64,000 nucleotides of DNA from Psychrobacter sp. Choline-02u-9 (GTDB taxonomy: Bacteria > Pseudomonadota > Gammaproteobacteria > Pseudomonadales > Moraxellaceae): contig NZ_PJBF01000046.1 in assembly GCF_002836505.1 (NCBI RefSeq), positions 18,442-82,441 on the forward strand. Reading direction: 5' to 3'. The position numbers and the translations under genes are program-made. Below the pieces are notes generated by a model, which saw only the letters and a list, made by a program, of their open reading frames with translations, was not told the DNA's origin and searched no databases. Below are positions 37,665 through 46,227 of the stretch, in pieces; within the stretch, counting starts at the first letter, position 1; every line of letters starts with the position of its first letter.

Positions 37665-37888
37665 CTTTTATATTTCTCTTTGCTTGGTTTAAAAGCATTG
37701 TACCTTTTCTATTTTGGACTGACTATACTTAGTTTTAAGAGGTAGGCAACACAGCTAGATAATAGACATAAATACAATATAGCAGACCGCAAAAAGCAGC
37801 ACACTAAGTAGCGGCTGCTAATGGGTTTAGAATGATAATTTCAAGACAAGTATTAATGCCAAAGCTTAATAATTTCAGTGCTCATTTC

Positions 37889-38593
37889 TTAAAACTTAGC
37901 AACTTCTTCTGGCGTTAAGAAACGACTGTCGCCTTTTTCTAGGCCTTCTAGATTGATATGACCGATACTAGCGCGGTGCAGCTCAGTGACTCGATTACCG
38001 AAGTAACCCATCATACGTTTGACCTGATGGTATTTGCCCTGCTCTAATGTTAGACGTGCATGTTTTTCATCGATGAACTCAAGAACAGCAGGTTTGGTTG
38101 GCTCGTAATCCCCTTCAAGCAAGATGCCTTCAGCCACTTTCTTAACGGCTTTTTCTTGTGCATCACTATCCATTGCATCTGCCAAAGTCAGCTCGTACAC
38201 CTTTGCATGCTCGTGCTTAGGACTGGTGACACGGTGCAGCCAGCCGCCATCATCACTCATCAGTAACGCACCAGTAGTATCAACATCGAGACGTCCAGCG
38301 ATACGCAGACTACCCAATTCTGGTACAGCAATCAGTTCGGTGACAATTGGATACTCTTTAACTTTTAGCGTGCACTCAAAGCCTTCAGGTTTGTACAACA
38401 AGATATAGCGATTACCAGCAGCAACTGACAACGGCTCGCCCGCCCACATCACGTCATCATTGACCACATCGACATGTAGGCCAGGATCTTTAACTACTTG
38501 ATCATTTACGGTAATCTCGCCGGCGTGCATGATCTTTTTTGACTCTTTGCGCGACAGCTCAGTGGCTTTACTAATAAATTTATCTAAACGCAT
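37889..38593 (-). CDS. rsuA: 16S rRNA pseudouridine synthase, RsuA family
   Basis: An S4-domain pseudouridine synthase of the RsuA/RluB/E/F group. The N-terminal S4 domain (RLDKFISKATELSRKESKKIMHAGEITVNDQVV) is followed by the catalytic segment GRLDVDTTGALLMSDDG with the active-site Asp, and YHQVKRMMGYFGNRVTELHR. The substrate resolution as RsuA rather than RluB/E/F is a best match only. The start at 38593 is chosen because the -10 box TATAAT at 38616-38621 would place transcription start close to the earlier ATG at 38608, leaving that start leaderless. Confidence 0.85.
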   Translation of the reverse strand: MRLDKFISKATELSRKESKKIMHAGEITVNDQVVKDPGLHVDVVNDDVMWAGEPLSVAAGNRYILLYKPEGFECTLKVKEYPIVTELIAVPELGSLRIAGRLDVDTTGALLMSDDGGWLHRVTSPKHEHAKVYELTLADAMDSDAQEKAVKKVAEGILLEGDYEPTKPAVLEFIDEKHARLTLEQGKYHQVKRMMGYFGNRVTELHRASIGHINLEGLEKGDSRFLTPEEVAKF

Positions 38594-38615
38594 ACTATTT
38601 ACTACCATCGGTTTT

Positions 38616-38624
38616 ATTATACCA
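38616..38624 (-). promoter_or_regulatory. Extended -10 promoter for the rsuA-type gene
   Basis: On the minus strand TGGTATAAT is an extended -10 box (TGn-TATAAT). No strong -35 is seen, as is common with extended -10 promoters. Confidence 0.55.
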
Positions 38625-38790
38625 GCCCTAAATCAGAAACTAACGACGCCAGCACTCAGCCGTGAGCGGCTCGTTATCTTCGATGGTTAGAAATGGTACT
38701 ATAATGAAAAATTAAATAAACACTGTGCTCAATACAAAAGCCAGTGAAAGTCAGACCAGTTTAACATATCCAACCTAAGCCTGATGAAAT

Positions 38791-39393
38791 ATGAGCTATC
38801 AAACGCTAAAACGTGCCGTTACCACGCGCCTCGAAATTAAAAAATCTGAGTTTATTGCTTACGCCTATCCTGTGACCTCCCGTGAGCAAGCAATGTTTCA
38901 CGTGGAACAGCTACGTGGTGAGTACACAGATGCGCGTCACTTCTGCTGGGCCTACATCGTGGGCGACCCTGATAATACCACCAGTGCAGGGTTTGATGAT
39001 GATGGCGAGCCTAGCGGTACAGCGGGTCGACCGATATTGAATGTACTGCAGCATAAGTCGATCGGCAACGTGATTATCATCGTGGTGCGTTACTTCGGTG
39101 GTATCAAATTGGGTGCTGGCGGTCTCACCCGTGCTTATGCGGGCTCTGCTCAAGCGGCCGTCGACGAGATGATACTAAACCCTTATGTACCGATGACCCA
39201 GATTCAGATACTGGCAGAGTTTGCCACCGAAGCCCAATGCCGCTATATGATAGAGAGCCTTGGCGGTCATATCGACGATGTCTCCTATAGCAAACAAGTG
39301 ACCTTAACCGCCACACTTGCTGAAGCAGATGTCGAAAATTTAAAAGCGCGTTTAGCAATGGATGGTCGAGTATTAGATAAGCCAGAAGATTAA
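38791..39393 (+). CDS. yigZ: YigZ/IMPACT-family protein
   Basis: A 200-residue protein of the UPF0029/IMPACT family. The signature is GEPSGTAGRPILNVLQHKSIGNVIIIVVRYFGGIKLGAGGLTRAYAGSA (around residues 72-120), with KKSEFIAYAYPV before it. The C-terminal ferredoxin-like domain is present. Function in bacteria is not established; eukaryotic IMPACT regulates Gcn2. A parS-like site lies in frame near the start (MFHVEQ). Confidence 0.92.
   Translation: MSYQTLKRAVTTRLEIKKSEFIAYAYPVTSREQAMFHVEQLRGEYTDARHFCWAYIVGDPDNTTSAGFDDDGEPSGTAGRPILNVLQHKSIGNVIIIVVRYFGGIKLGAGGLTRAYAGSAQAAVDEMILNPYVPMTQIQILAEFATEAQCRYMIESLGGHIDDVSYSKQVTLTATLAEADVENLKARLAMDGRVLDKPED
38894..38909. other. parS-like site in the yigZ gene
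   Basis: TGTTTCACGTGGAACA differs from the parS consensus at one position. It is translated as MFHVEQ, so coding constraint is an alternative explanation. Confidence 0.5.
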
Positions 39394-39510
39394 AAATGCT
39401 GCCTAGCTATTCTCGTCGCAAATTTTGGACAGTTCTGTGTTCAATATATTTATTCGTTAAATTGTTTCAGGAGCTGTTTTTCGGTAAATTATTTTTAGCA
39501 CCTACTTCTC

Positions 39511-39550
39511 AGTAGCTAATTTCCAGTAGCTGTTTTCAATAACTGTTTTC
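39511..39550. repeat. Short degenerate tandem repeats upstream of the yheT-type gene
   Basis: Three adjacent units of 14, 14 and 12 bp: AGTAGCTAATTTCC, AGTAGCTGTTTTCA and ATAACTGTTTTC. They occupy the gap 39394-39666, which otherwise shows no gene. Confidence 0.5.
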
Positions 39551-39666
39551 AGTAATCATGCGTTCACTGAAAATTATTGGTTTTCACAGGTACTGGCGTT
39601 ATGATAAAAAAAACCTTATCACGCTACTCTATTTGTTTTTCCACAATTATTAAATAAGACCAATAT

Positions 39667-40815
39667 ATGTCAACTTCAACCAAACCTTTTTCTCCAGCCC
39701 CTTTTAAGCCACCATTTTGGCTGACCAATCCACATCTACAAAGCATCTTACCCAAGTTCTTTGCACCCAAAGCACCGACGTATCGCCGCGTGGTGATGCA
39801 AGATTCCTTAAGTGAAACCGATATTGCTTACGATTTTTATGATGCGCATCCTGTAGAGGCATCAAAAGATGGTGAGCTTGAGCAAACGCCATTGATTGTG
39901 CTATTTCATGGTATGGAAGGCAGCAGCGATAGCCATTATGCTCGCGCACTGGCATATCAAATGCATGCGCAAGGCTGGCATTTTGTGGTGGTGCACTTTC
40001 GTAGTTGTGGCGGTATTCCAGCTAATGGTCGAGTTTTTTATAATGCGGGTGATACTGCCGAGGTGCATCACGCGCTACAGAACTTACGTGCGCAGTATGC
40101 CAATATCTATGCGGCTGGCGTGTCACTAGGCGGTAATGCACTAGCGAAGTACATGGGTGAGTATGGTGACGAAGCCATCTGCAAAGGCGCTGCGGTCATC
40201 TCTGCTCCCGTCGATATGTCGTCAGCGGCCATTACCATGCACAGCTTTTTGAGTCATCGTATCTATACGCCTTATTTGCTCAATCCAATTATCAAAAAAG
40301 CGTTGGCGAACGATATTACCAAAGAAGAAATTGATGCTATCAAAGCTGTCAATCGTATCAGCGATTTCGATGATATCTTCACCGCCCCGCGTCATGGCTA
40401 CCGCTCTAACAATCACTATTATCAATCTTCTTCTGCCCTACCTTATTTGATCAACGTAACCAAGCCTCTACTATTAATTAGTGCAAAAGACGATCCTTTC
40501 ATTGGCTTTACCGCGACGCCAAATGATGTCTCTGATAGTGTCACCATTTTAGATACCCCGCACGGTGGTCATATCGGTTATTTGCGTTATCGCTCCGATA
40601 ATCATCCAAAAGATAGCGCAGACAGTTCTTCAGTAAACGGTCAATCTACTGATAATAAATCTAACGTTAAGCAATTGGGAACAAATGGTAAAAAAGCGAA
40701 AACCTCAAAGTTCGATATCAACTGGATACCCGAAACCGTCAGTGCTTATTTTAATCATATTGGCGTGGCTTCTATTAAAGAACCTTATCAAGATGCGGTC
40801 TCTGACAAGAAATAA
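39667..40815 (+). CDS. YheT-family alpha/beta hydrolase
   Basis: An alpha/beta hydrolase of the YheT (UPF0017/ABHD1-3-like) family. FWLTNPHLQSILPKFF is the N-terminal family signature. VLFHGMEGSSDSHYAR begins the fold, NFRSCGG-like VHFRSCGGIP follows, and the nucleophile elbow is GVSLGGNAL with the catalytic Ser. The catalytic His is in TPHGGHIGYL. At 382 residues it is about 40 longer than usual because of a Ser/Asn/Lys-rich insertion (about 316-345). The substrate is unknown; carboxylester hydrolysis is inferred. The downstream thioesterase gene starts 59 bp later and may be co-transcribed. Confidence 0.9.
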   Translation: MSTSTKPFSPAPFKPPFWLTNPHLQSILPKFFAPKAPTYRRVVMQDSLSETDIAYDFYDAHPVEASKDGELEQTPLIVLFHGMEGSSDSHYARALAYQMHAQGWHFVVVHFRSCGGIPANGRVFYNAGDTAEVHHALQNLRAQYANIYAAGVSLGGNALAKYMGEYGDEAICKGAAVISAPVDMSSAAITMHSFLSHRIYTPYLLNPIIKKALANDITKEEIDAIKAVNRISDFDDIFTAPRHGYRSNNHYYQSSSALPYLINVTKPLLLISAKDDPFIGFTATPNDVSDSVTILDTPHGGHIGYLRYRSDNHPKDSADSSSVNGQSTDNKSNVKQLGTNGKKAKTSKFDINWIPETVSAYFNHIGVASIKEPYQDAVSDKK

Positions 40816-40874
40816 TCACTGTCATCAATGACGAAATAATAACGCCAACGTTTATAACTTTTTGAGAGTGTTTT

Positions 40875-41426
40875 ATGTACCCATTTATCCGTTACGCTAG
40901 CACCATCGCTCATGCTGCCCTAAAAGCAAAAAAGGGCGACACACTGACGTTTAAGGACACCAGTGAGATTCAATTTCGCTGCCGCCTATCCGATATAGAT
41001 AATTTTTTGGAGATGAATAACGGCCGCGTATTTACGCTTTATGATTTGGGTCGTATGGACTTTGCAGTACGGACTGGGCTTGGCAAGCAATTGTTAAAAC
41101 AACGCTGGGGTTTGGTCATCGCTGGCAGCACTATTCAATACCGTAAGCGTATTCGCGCCTTTCAAAAAGTCACACTCAAAACCAAAATCGTCGGTATCGA
41201 CGCGCGCTGGCTATATATTGAGCAATCAATGTGGGTCAAAGGACAGCCCTGCTCATCTGGTCTACTGCGTACCGGTGTGACCAAAGGTGGCAGAGTGATC
41301 GACACGGCACAAGTACTGGCTGCACTGGGCCAATCTGACTGGGATCTACCGCCAACGGGTTACGTGGCTGAGTGGATCAAAAGTGATGCTGATCGTCCGT
41401 GGCCGCCTGTCGATACAGCTGACTAA
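40875..41426 (+). CDS. Thioesterase-family protein
   Basis: A hot-dog-fold protein related to acyl-CoA thioesterases of the 4HBT/THEM6 type. Typical stretches are RCRLSDIDNFLEMNNGRVFTLYDLGRMDF (about 33-61), STIQYRKRIRAFQKVTLKTKIVGIDARWLYIEQSMW and the C-terminal RPWPP. The 183-residue length fits. The active-site residues cannot be assigned without alignment. It is close downstream of the YheT-type gene. Putative substrate is an acyl-CoA. Confidence 0.82.
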   Translation: MYPFIRYASTIAHAALKAKKGDTLTFKDTSEIQFRCRLSDIDNFLEMNNGRVFTLYDLGRMDFAVRTGLGKQLLKQRWGLVIAGSTIQYRKRIRAFQKVTLKTKIVGIDARWLYIEQSMWVKGQPCSSGLLRTGVTKGGRVIDTAQVLAALGQSDWDLPPTGYVAEWIKSDADRPWPPVDTAD

Positions 41427-41603
41427 CTTAACCTTATAGGATAGTAATTAATTACTTTTATCTTATTTAACAGATAGTACAAGCAAGCAACCTTATAGCT
41501 ACTATTTCATAACAACTCATTATATAAATACATATAATAAATGTTAGGATAGTTGTGAGTACATACTCAGACAAAACAAATATAGTCCTATAAGGAGAAT
41601 AAT

Positions 41604-41981
41604 ATGGCTAATACAACAGATTATGTCGGCACGTTATTTGATAATAGCGAATCAAACCCAAGCAAAATTACTTTAGCATTTACCATGGCAGGCGTGGCAC
41701 TGAAAAAAGGCCATTCTGCTACTGTGATATTAATGGTGGATGCGGTGCATCTGGCAAAACCAAACGCGCTAGACAATGTAGATATCGGCGATCCGTTTGA
41801 GCCAGCTGGTGAGTTACTAGAGGCCTTTATCGAAAAAGGTGGTCAAGTGTTGGTCTGCGGCGCTTGTATGAAACACAACGGTGTAGAAGAGTCAGATATC
41901 GACAAGCGCTTTGAAGTGATTAGCGGTGATGATGTGGTTGAGCTACTGATGAATGCGAAAGGGTCGTTGCAGTTGAATTAG
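41604..41981 (+). CDS. DsrE-family protein
   Basis: A 125-residue protein of the DsrE/DsrF-like fold: DYVGTLFDNSESNPSKITLAFTMAGVALKKGHSATVILMVDAVHLAKP, and later GGQVLVCGACMKHNGV with a conserved Cys. Some family members transfer sulfur, but this kind of solitary gene is uncharacterised. A strong RBS (AAGGAGAAT) precedes the ATG and a terminator follows. Confidence 0.88.
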   Translation: MANTTDYVGTLFDNSESNPSKITLAFTMAGVALKKGHSATVILMVDAVHLAKPNALDNVDIGDPFEPAGELLEAFIEKGGQVLVCGACMKHNGVEESDIDKRFEVISGDDVVELLMNAKGSLQLN

Positions 41982-42026
41982 GATGCTCGTAAATGGTTCA
42001 TTTGTATAATCCTACGAGATAGTAAA

Positions 42027-42057
42027 GAAACATCAGATATTCTGGTGTTTCTTTTTT
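42027..42057 (+). terminator. Terminator after the dsrE-like gene
   Basis: The stem GAAACATCAGA / TCTGGTGTTTC has one G-U pair and is followed by T6. Confidence 0.88.
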
Positions 42058-42269
42058 CGTTTAGATTGGCAGAGTACTTATTAATAATATAACGTGAACC
42101 CTACCATTGATAATAACGATTTTACCCGTTCGGCATCACAGAGTATGATTAACACTGGTAGTACACACCCTATCTAACATGACTGCTCATTATCTGACTA
42201 TTATATTTACAACGTATGCCCGCATCATAGGCTGGGCGTAGCTAACACTATGTAGGACAATCGAATACT

Positions 42270-42524
42270 ATGGCCAATTTCCCCACTATCAGAATACGTA
42301 CGCGCCGCAAATATTATCGCCTTATATTTACAGGTCTAATGGCGATGATGATGTCACTGATTATCTCAACAGCCCTGTTGGTGGTCAAACAAGGCTTCAT
42401 CGACGGATTTTTTATGGAGTTGATGCATTCGTGGGGACTGGCCTTTATGTTTGCGTGGCCAAGTGCGTACATCTGCGCCTATCTAGTACAAGAGCACGTA
42501 CTGAGTAGGATAGAATTTTATTAA
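42270..42524 (+). CDS. DUF2798-type small membrane protein
   Basis: An 84-residue protein with two TM helices (about 18-38 and 54-76). RKYYRLIFTGLMAMMMSLIISTALLVVKQG and MHSWGLAFMFAWPSAYICAYLV match the DUF2798 pattern. The function is unknown. The 411-bp region after it (42525-42935) is gene-free as far as I can see. Confidence 0.85.
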   Translation: MANFPTIRIRTRRKYYRLIFTGLMAMMMSLIISTALLVVKQGFIDGFFMELMHSWGLAFMFAWPSAYICAYLVQEHVLSRIEFY

Positions 42525-42935
42525 ACAGTATCGATAGCTATCATAATTCTGAGTCATCGTCGTTATAAGATAGTTTAGATATAGGGCAAGCAAGTCAAGG
42601 TTCTATAGAGAATAGACTGAACTGGCCTAATGCCGTATTCCATATATATGCGATTGACAATCTAACGCTAGAGAATATGACCGATGTAAGCCAAGCTTTC
42701 TATAACAAAATCCCGTTAGCGCAAATGTATCCAACTCCTAGACGACCAGTCTATTTTTAAGTATAGTGTCTTTGTTAGTCGATAACCTCTAAGCATCATT
42801 ATCATGGTATCGTTTCTACTAGAAGAAAAAATACATTGATGAATGATCTCAATGACATGATGTTTATAGTCGGTTATTCATACTCTTAATACACTTACAC
42901 ATAAATTAAATCATAAATATATAAAGGAAATCACC

Positions 42936-43913
42936 ATGCGTAGTGCTATTCATAACAGCTTTGGCAAACCTTCTGACGTATTGAGCGTTGGCGACAGCCC
43001 CATGCCGCAGCCAGCTGCCAACGAAGTCCGCATCAAAACCATCCTCTCCCCTATACACAACCATGACTTGCTAACGGTAAGTGGTCAATATGGCTATAAG
43101 CCTGAGATGCCAGCCATCGGTGGTAGTGAAGCGCTAGGTATTATCGATGCCGTGGGTGATGACGTCACAGATCTAAGCGTCGGCCAACGTGTGGCGTGCG
43201 CTAGTGTGCATGAGACGTGGGCAGAGTATTTTGTCGCTCCTGCCAGCATGGTATTTAACATGCCTGATAGCATCGAAGACGAGTTGGCTGCCCAGCTGAT
43301 CGCTATGCCGCTATCTGCCCTAATGCTATTAGAATTTTTGGAAGTAGATAAAGGTCAATGGATTATTCATAACGCGGCAAACGGCGCAGTGGGTAAAACG
43401 CTTGCGATGCTCGCAGCAGCACGCGGTGTGAATACGATCAATCTCGTACGTAGTAAAGACGCGATAGAAGAGTTGACCTCACTCGGCATCAAAAACAATG
43501 TCGTCACTGCTGATGATGACTGGAAAGACCAAGTTCGCGCTATCATTGGTGATGACAAAATTACAGCAGCCGTCGATTCAGTCGGTGGTGAGTCGAGCAA
43601 TGAGCTACTATCATTACTTGGCAGCAAAGGCACGCTGGTCTCGTTTGGTATCATGTCAGGCAAGCCAATGGCATTAGATGCTGGTAGCTTGATCTTTAAG
43701 CAAGCGACTGTCAAAGGATTCTGGGGCAGCAAAACCAGCCAAGAAATGGATCTAGACAACAAACAACGCCTGATCACTGAATTGCTAGAACGCGCATCGA
43801 ATGGCGATTTGAAGCTACCGATCGAAGCTATCTATAGTCTAGATGACATCACAACCGCGGTCTCTGGAAAAGTACAATCAAGTAAAAAAGGCAAAGTTAT
43901 TCTAAAGCCTTAA
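42936..43913 (+). CDS. Zinc-independent MDR-family oxidoreductase
   Basis: A medium-chain dehydrogenase/reductase of the quinone/enoyl reductase type. The N-terminal GroES-like domain covers about residues 1-120 (SPIHNHDLLTVSGQYGYKPEMPAIGGSEALGII). The Rossmann domain begins near HNAANGAVGKTLAMLAAARGV. No structural or catalytic zinc ligands are present. It resembles mitochondrial-type enoyl thioester reductases (MECR). The role, such as in detoxifying quinones or aldehydes or in fatty acid metabolism, cannot be decided. The next gene is a second, different MDR enzyme. AAGGAAA precedes the ATG. Confidence 0.88.
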   Translation: MRSAIHNSFGKPSDVLSVGDSPMPQPAANEVRIKTILSPIHNHDLLTVSGQYGYKPEMPAIGGSEALGIIDAVGDDVTDLSVGQRVACASVHETWAEYFVAPASMVFNMPDSIEDELAAQLIAMPLSALMLLEFLEVDKGQWIIHNAANGAVGKTLAMLAAARGVNTINLVRSKDAIEELTSLGIKNNVVTADDDWKDQVRAIIGDDKITAAVDSVGGESSNELLSLLGSKGTLVSFGIMSGKPMALDAGSLIFKQATVKGFWGSKTSQEMDLDNKQRLITELLERASNGDLKLPIEAIYSLDDITTAVSGKVQSSKKGKVILKP

Positions 43914-43962
43914 GCGATACTCTAATCTTGCATTGATTGTCATTGAAGGCATCATAAATATG

Positions 43963-44009
43963 AAAAGTCCATTTGTATTACTCGTTAGATAATACTATGG
44001 GCTTTTTTA
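43963..44009 (+). terminator. Terminator between the two MDR genes
   Basis: The arms AAAAGTCCAT and ATGGGCTTTT, with inner GTATTA/TAATAC pairs, are followed by T6. This indicates that the two MDR genes are transcribed separately. Confidence 0.75.
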
Positions 44010-44105
44010 TTTTAACCATGCTGTTGTCATGATGATTTCAAAGTAATTAGTTTCATCAGCAGTTACCTATCAACCCAAATAATAATATTTAATAAGGATA
44101 TAGCT

Positions 44106-45110
44106 ATGTCAAACGATACAACATTCAAAGCCTTAGTTGTCGAAGAAACCAGCGATGGCGAATTCAAAAAAAGCATTCAAGAGCGCAAAGTCAGCGACCT
44201 GCCAGAGAACGACCTACTCATCGAAGTACACTACTCGTCATTGAACTTTAAAGATGCAATGTCGGTGTCAGGCAATAAGCGAATCACTAGAGAGTATCCG
44301 CATACGCCTGGTATCGATGCAGCGGGCGTGGTCGTTAGTGACAAGTCAGGCACGTTTAGCCCAGGTCAAGAAGTATTGGTATTCGGCTATGATCTTGGTA
44401 TGAATACCGATGGTGGTCTCGGTCAAATGATCTCTATACCAGCAGATTGGGCGCTGGCGTGCCCAGAGACGCTGACGCTAAAAGAAGCGATGACCTATGG
44501 TACCGGCGGCCTAACCGCAGCACTGAGTGTGCAAAAGTTAGAGAAAATGGGTGCAAAACCCAGTGATGGCCCAGTCGCTGTGACTGGTGCAACAGGCGGT
44601 GTAGGTACGATCAGTATCGCTATCTTAAAGCAGCTCGGCTATGACGTGATTGCATTCTCAGGTAAGCCAGAGCAAAGCGAACATCTGAAAGAGCTTGGCG
44701 CGAGCGAAGTACGTCATCGTGACACCATCAATGAAATCGGTAATAAGCCTGTCGGCCGTGAGCTATGGGCAAACGCCATTGATACTATCGGCGGCGACTA
44801 TCTATCTAACTTGCTCAAACAAACCAAGGCGGGCGGCGCAGTGACGAGCTGTGGTCTAGCGGGTGGTGCTGAGTTTTCGATGTCGGTGATTCCTTTTATC
44901 ACCCGCGCGGTGTCGCTATTGGGTATCGACTCGGTTTATATCCCATTGGCTGATAAAGAAGCCATCTGGAAACGTGTCGCTACCGATATGAAGCTGCCTA
45001 ATCTTGAGAGCTATGGTGAAGAGATTACGTTAGAGCAAACGCCAGAATACCTAGATCGCTTTATGTCTAGCAAAGTGGTTGGGCGTTATGTGGTGAATGT
45101 GCGGGGGTAG
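44106..45110 (+). CDS. acuI: Acrylyl-CoA reductase AcuI (YhdH family)
   Basis: A YhdH/AcuI-type MDR enzyme that reduces acrylyl-CoA to propionyl-CoA with NADPH, a detoxification and DMSP-metabolism step. The N-terminal part YSSLNFKDAMSVSGNKRITREYPHTPGIDAAGVV, then GYDLGMNTDGGLGQM and VTGATGGVGTISIAILKQLGY are strongly of this family. The length of 334 residues is standard. It is zinc-independent. AAGGA precedes the ATG. The ecological link of acrylate to marine DMSP fits a Psychrobacter-like host but is inference. Confidence 0.92.
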   Translation: MSNDTTFKALVVEETSDGEFKKSIQERKVSDLPENDLLIEVHYSSLNFKDAMSVSGNKRITREYPHTPGIDAAGVVVSDKSGTFSPGQEVLVFGYDLGMNTDGGLGQMISIPADWALACPETLTLKEAMTYGTGGLTAALSVQKLEKMGAKPSDGPVAVTGATGGVGTISIAILKQLGYDVIAFSGKPEQSEHLKELGASEVRHRDTINEIGNKPVGRELWANAIDTIGGDYLSNLLKQTKAGGAVTSCGLAGGAEFSMSVIPFITRAVSLLGIDSVYIPLADKEAIWKRVATDMKLPNLESYGEEITLEQTPEYLDRFMSSKVVGRYVVNVRG

Positions 45111-45147
45111 GATTTAGGTTTTTAACAGCTAAACTTTGCAAGCCGTA

Positions 45148-45186
45148 ACGGTGCTCTTTACTTTGGAGAGCACCGCTATTTTTTTA
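45148..45186 (+). terminator. Terminator after acuI
   Basis: The perfect 8-bp stem GGTGCTCT / AGAGCACC is followed a few bases later by T7. Confidence 0.85.
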
Positions 45187-45303
45187 GATTCACATCATAG
45201 GCTTTTATAAACTCCAAAACTTACAATTAAAGGCAAGAAACAGAACAACTGTTATCAACTATAGTAAACTCTATTAGCTTAATAAAAAAATAGGGAAGCC
45301 ATA

Positions 45304-46152
45304 GTGTTTAAAATAGGAAAAATCTATAACCGTCGTTCTGATATACACGGTATATATAAAGGGCAACAATATGGTGGCATAGCAACGCCTGCCGAGCATC
45401 CCTATATATTTATTTTTACCGGCGATGCTGGCGGCGAATATGGCTATATTGATGATTTTGACCCTAACGGCACCTTTAAATATACGGGTGAAGGCCAAGA
45501 AGGTGACATGAAAATGACCAAAGGTAATTTGGCAATTCATGATCATCAAAAAAACAATAAAGAAATTCTACTTTTCGAATCAACATCACGAGGCTTTGTA
45601 CGGTTTTTAGGGTATTGTAATTACGTTTTTCATCATATGGAAGAACGGCCAGATAGAAATGGTGAGCTTCGTGTCGCTATCATTTTTCATCTAGATATGG
45701 TTAATACTAAAAATATTGATACAACTCAAACCCTGCCATCTAAAGTAGTTAAAGCCCCTAAAGCCGTTTATATCATTAAGCCTAGTAAAGGTAAATCATT
45801 ACAGCAATTACGAGAAATTGCCTTAAGTTCAACACCAACCCACGCAAGCACTCAAGAAAAAATTCAGTCTATTCAAAACCGTAGTACAGCAATTAAGCTG
45901 TATGCTAAAAAAAGAGCTAATGGTTTATGCGAGGGATGTAATGAGACAGCGCCATTTGAAACTAAATCTGGACCTTATCTGGAAGTTCATCATCTAACTA
46001 GATTGGCAGATGGTGGTGCGGACTTACCTCAAAACGTTATTGCGTTATGTCCTACCTGTCATCGAAAAGCTCACTACTCTTTAGGCCATTTAGAATTTAA
46101 TAATAAGTTAATAAACAAAGTTGCTGCTATCGAAGCAAAACTTATCGAGTAA
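45304..46152 (+). CDS. SRA-HNH protein, putative modification-dependent (McrA-like) endonuclease
   Basis: The 282-residue protein has two parts. The N-terminal domain (about 1-135), with RRSDIHGIYKGQQYGGIATP, FTGDAGGEYGYIDD, FKYTGEGQEGDMKMTKGN and LFE, matches the SRA-like domain of ScoMcrA-type enzymes, which recognise modified cytosine. The C-terminal HNH nuclease domain (about 200-260) carries zinc CxxC pairs (Cys209/212 and Cys249/252), the catalytic His in EVHHLTRLADGG (229-230), Asn245 and His253/257. Together this suggests type IV restriction of methylated or modified foreign DNA. It is a single gene with no methylase nearby. GTG is the start, with GGAAG upstream. Function is inferred from domain architecture. 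Confidence 0.85.
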   Translation: MFKIGKIYNRRSDIHGIYKGQQYGGIATPAEHPYIFIFTGDAGGEYGYIDDFDPNGTFKYTGEGQEGDMKMTKGNLAIHDHQKNNKEILLFESTSRGFVRFLGYCNYVFHHMEERPDRNGELRVAIIFHLDMVNTKNIDTTQTLPSKVVKAPKAVYIIKPSKGKSLQQLREIALSSTPTHASTQEKIQSIQNRSTAIKLYAKKRANGLCEGCNETAPFETKSGPYLEVHHLTRLADGGADLPQNVIALCPTCHRKAHYSLGHLEFNNKLINKVAAIEAKLIE

Positions 46153-46170
46153 AACTTTTATGTTTAAAAC

Positions 46171-46202
46171 AAAAAACACCCAACTAAGTTGAGTGTTTTA
46201 AC
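46171..46202. terminator. Terminator between the SRA-HNH gene and the TPR-like gene
   Basis: The stem AAACAC-CAAC / GTTG-GTGTTT (one mismatch) with A and T flanks lies between convergent genes. Confidence 0.75.
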
Positions 46203-46227
46203 TAAAGAGAAGTGCCGCTAAATCAAA

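Larger units (their letters stand above)
36819..37727 (-). mobile_element. IS630-family insertion sequence
   Basis: An element of about 905 bp lies between 30-bp imperfect inverted repeats at 36819-36848 and 37698-37727 (shared TATAGTCA and TCCAAAATA), flanked by TA dinucleotides. Insertion at TA is usual for the family. Two consecutive reading frames on the minus strand encode the transposase, separated by a run of eight A (37365-37372 as T8 on plus). The left repeat overlaps the 3' end of the transposase gene. It sits between dsbC and the rsuA-type gene and breaks neither. Confidence 0.93.
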
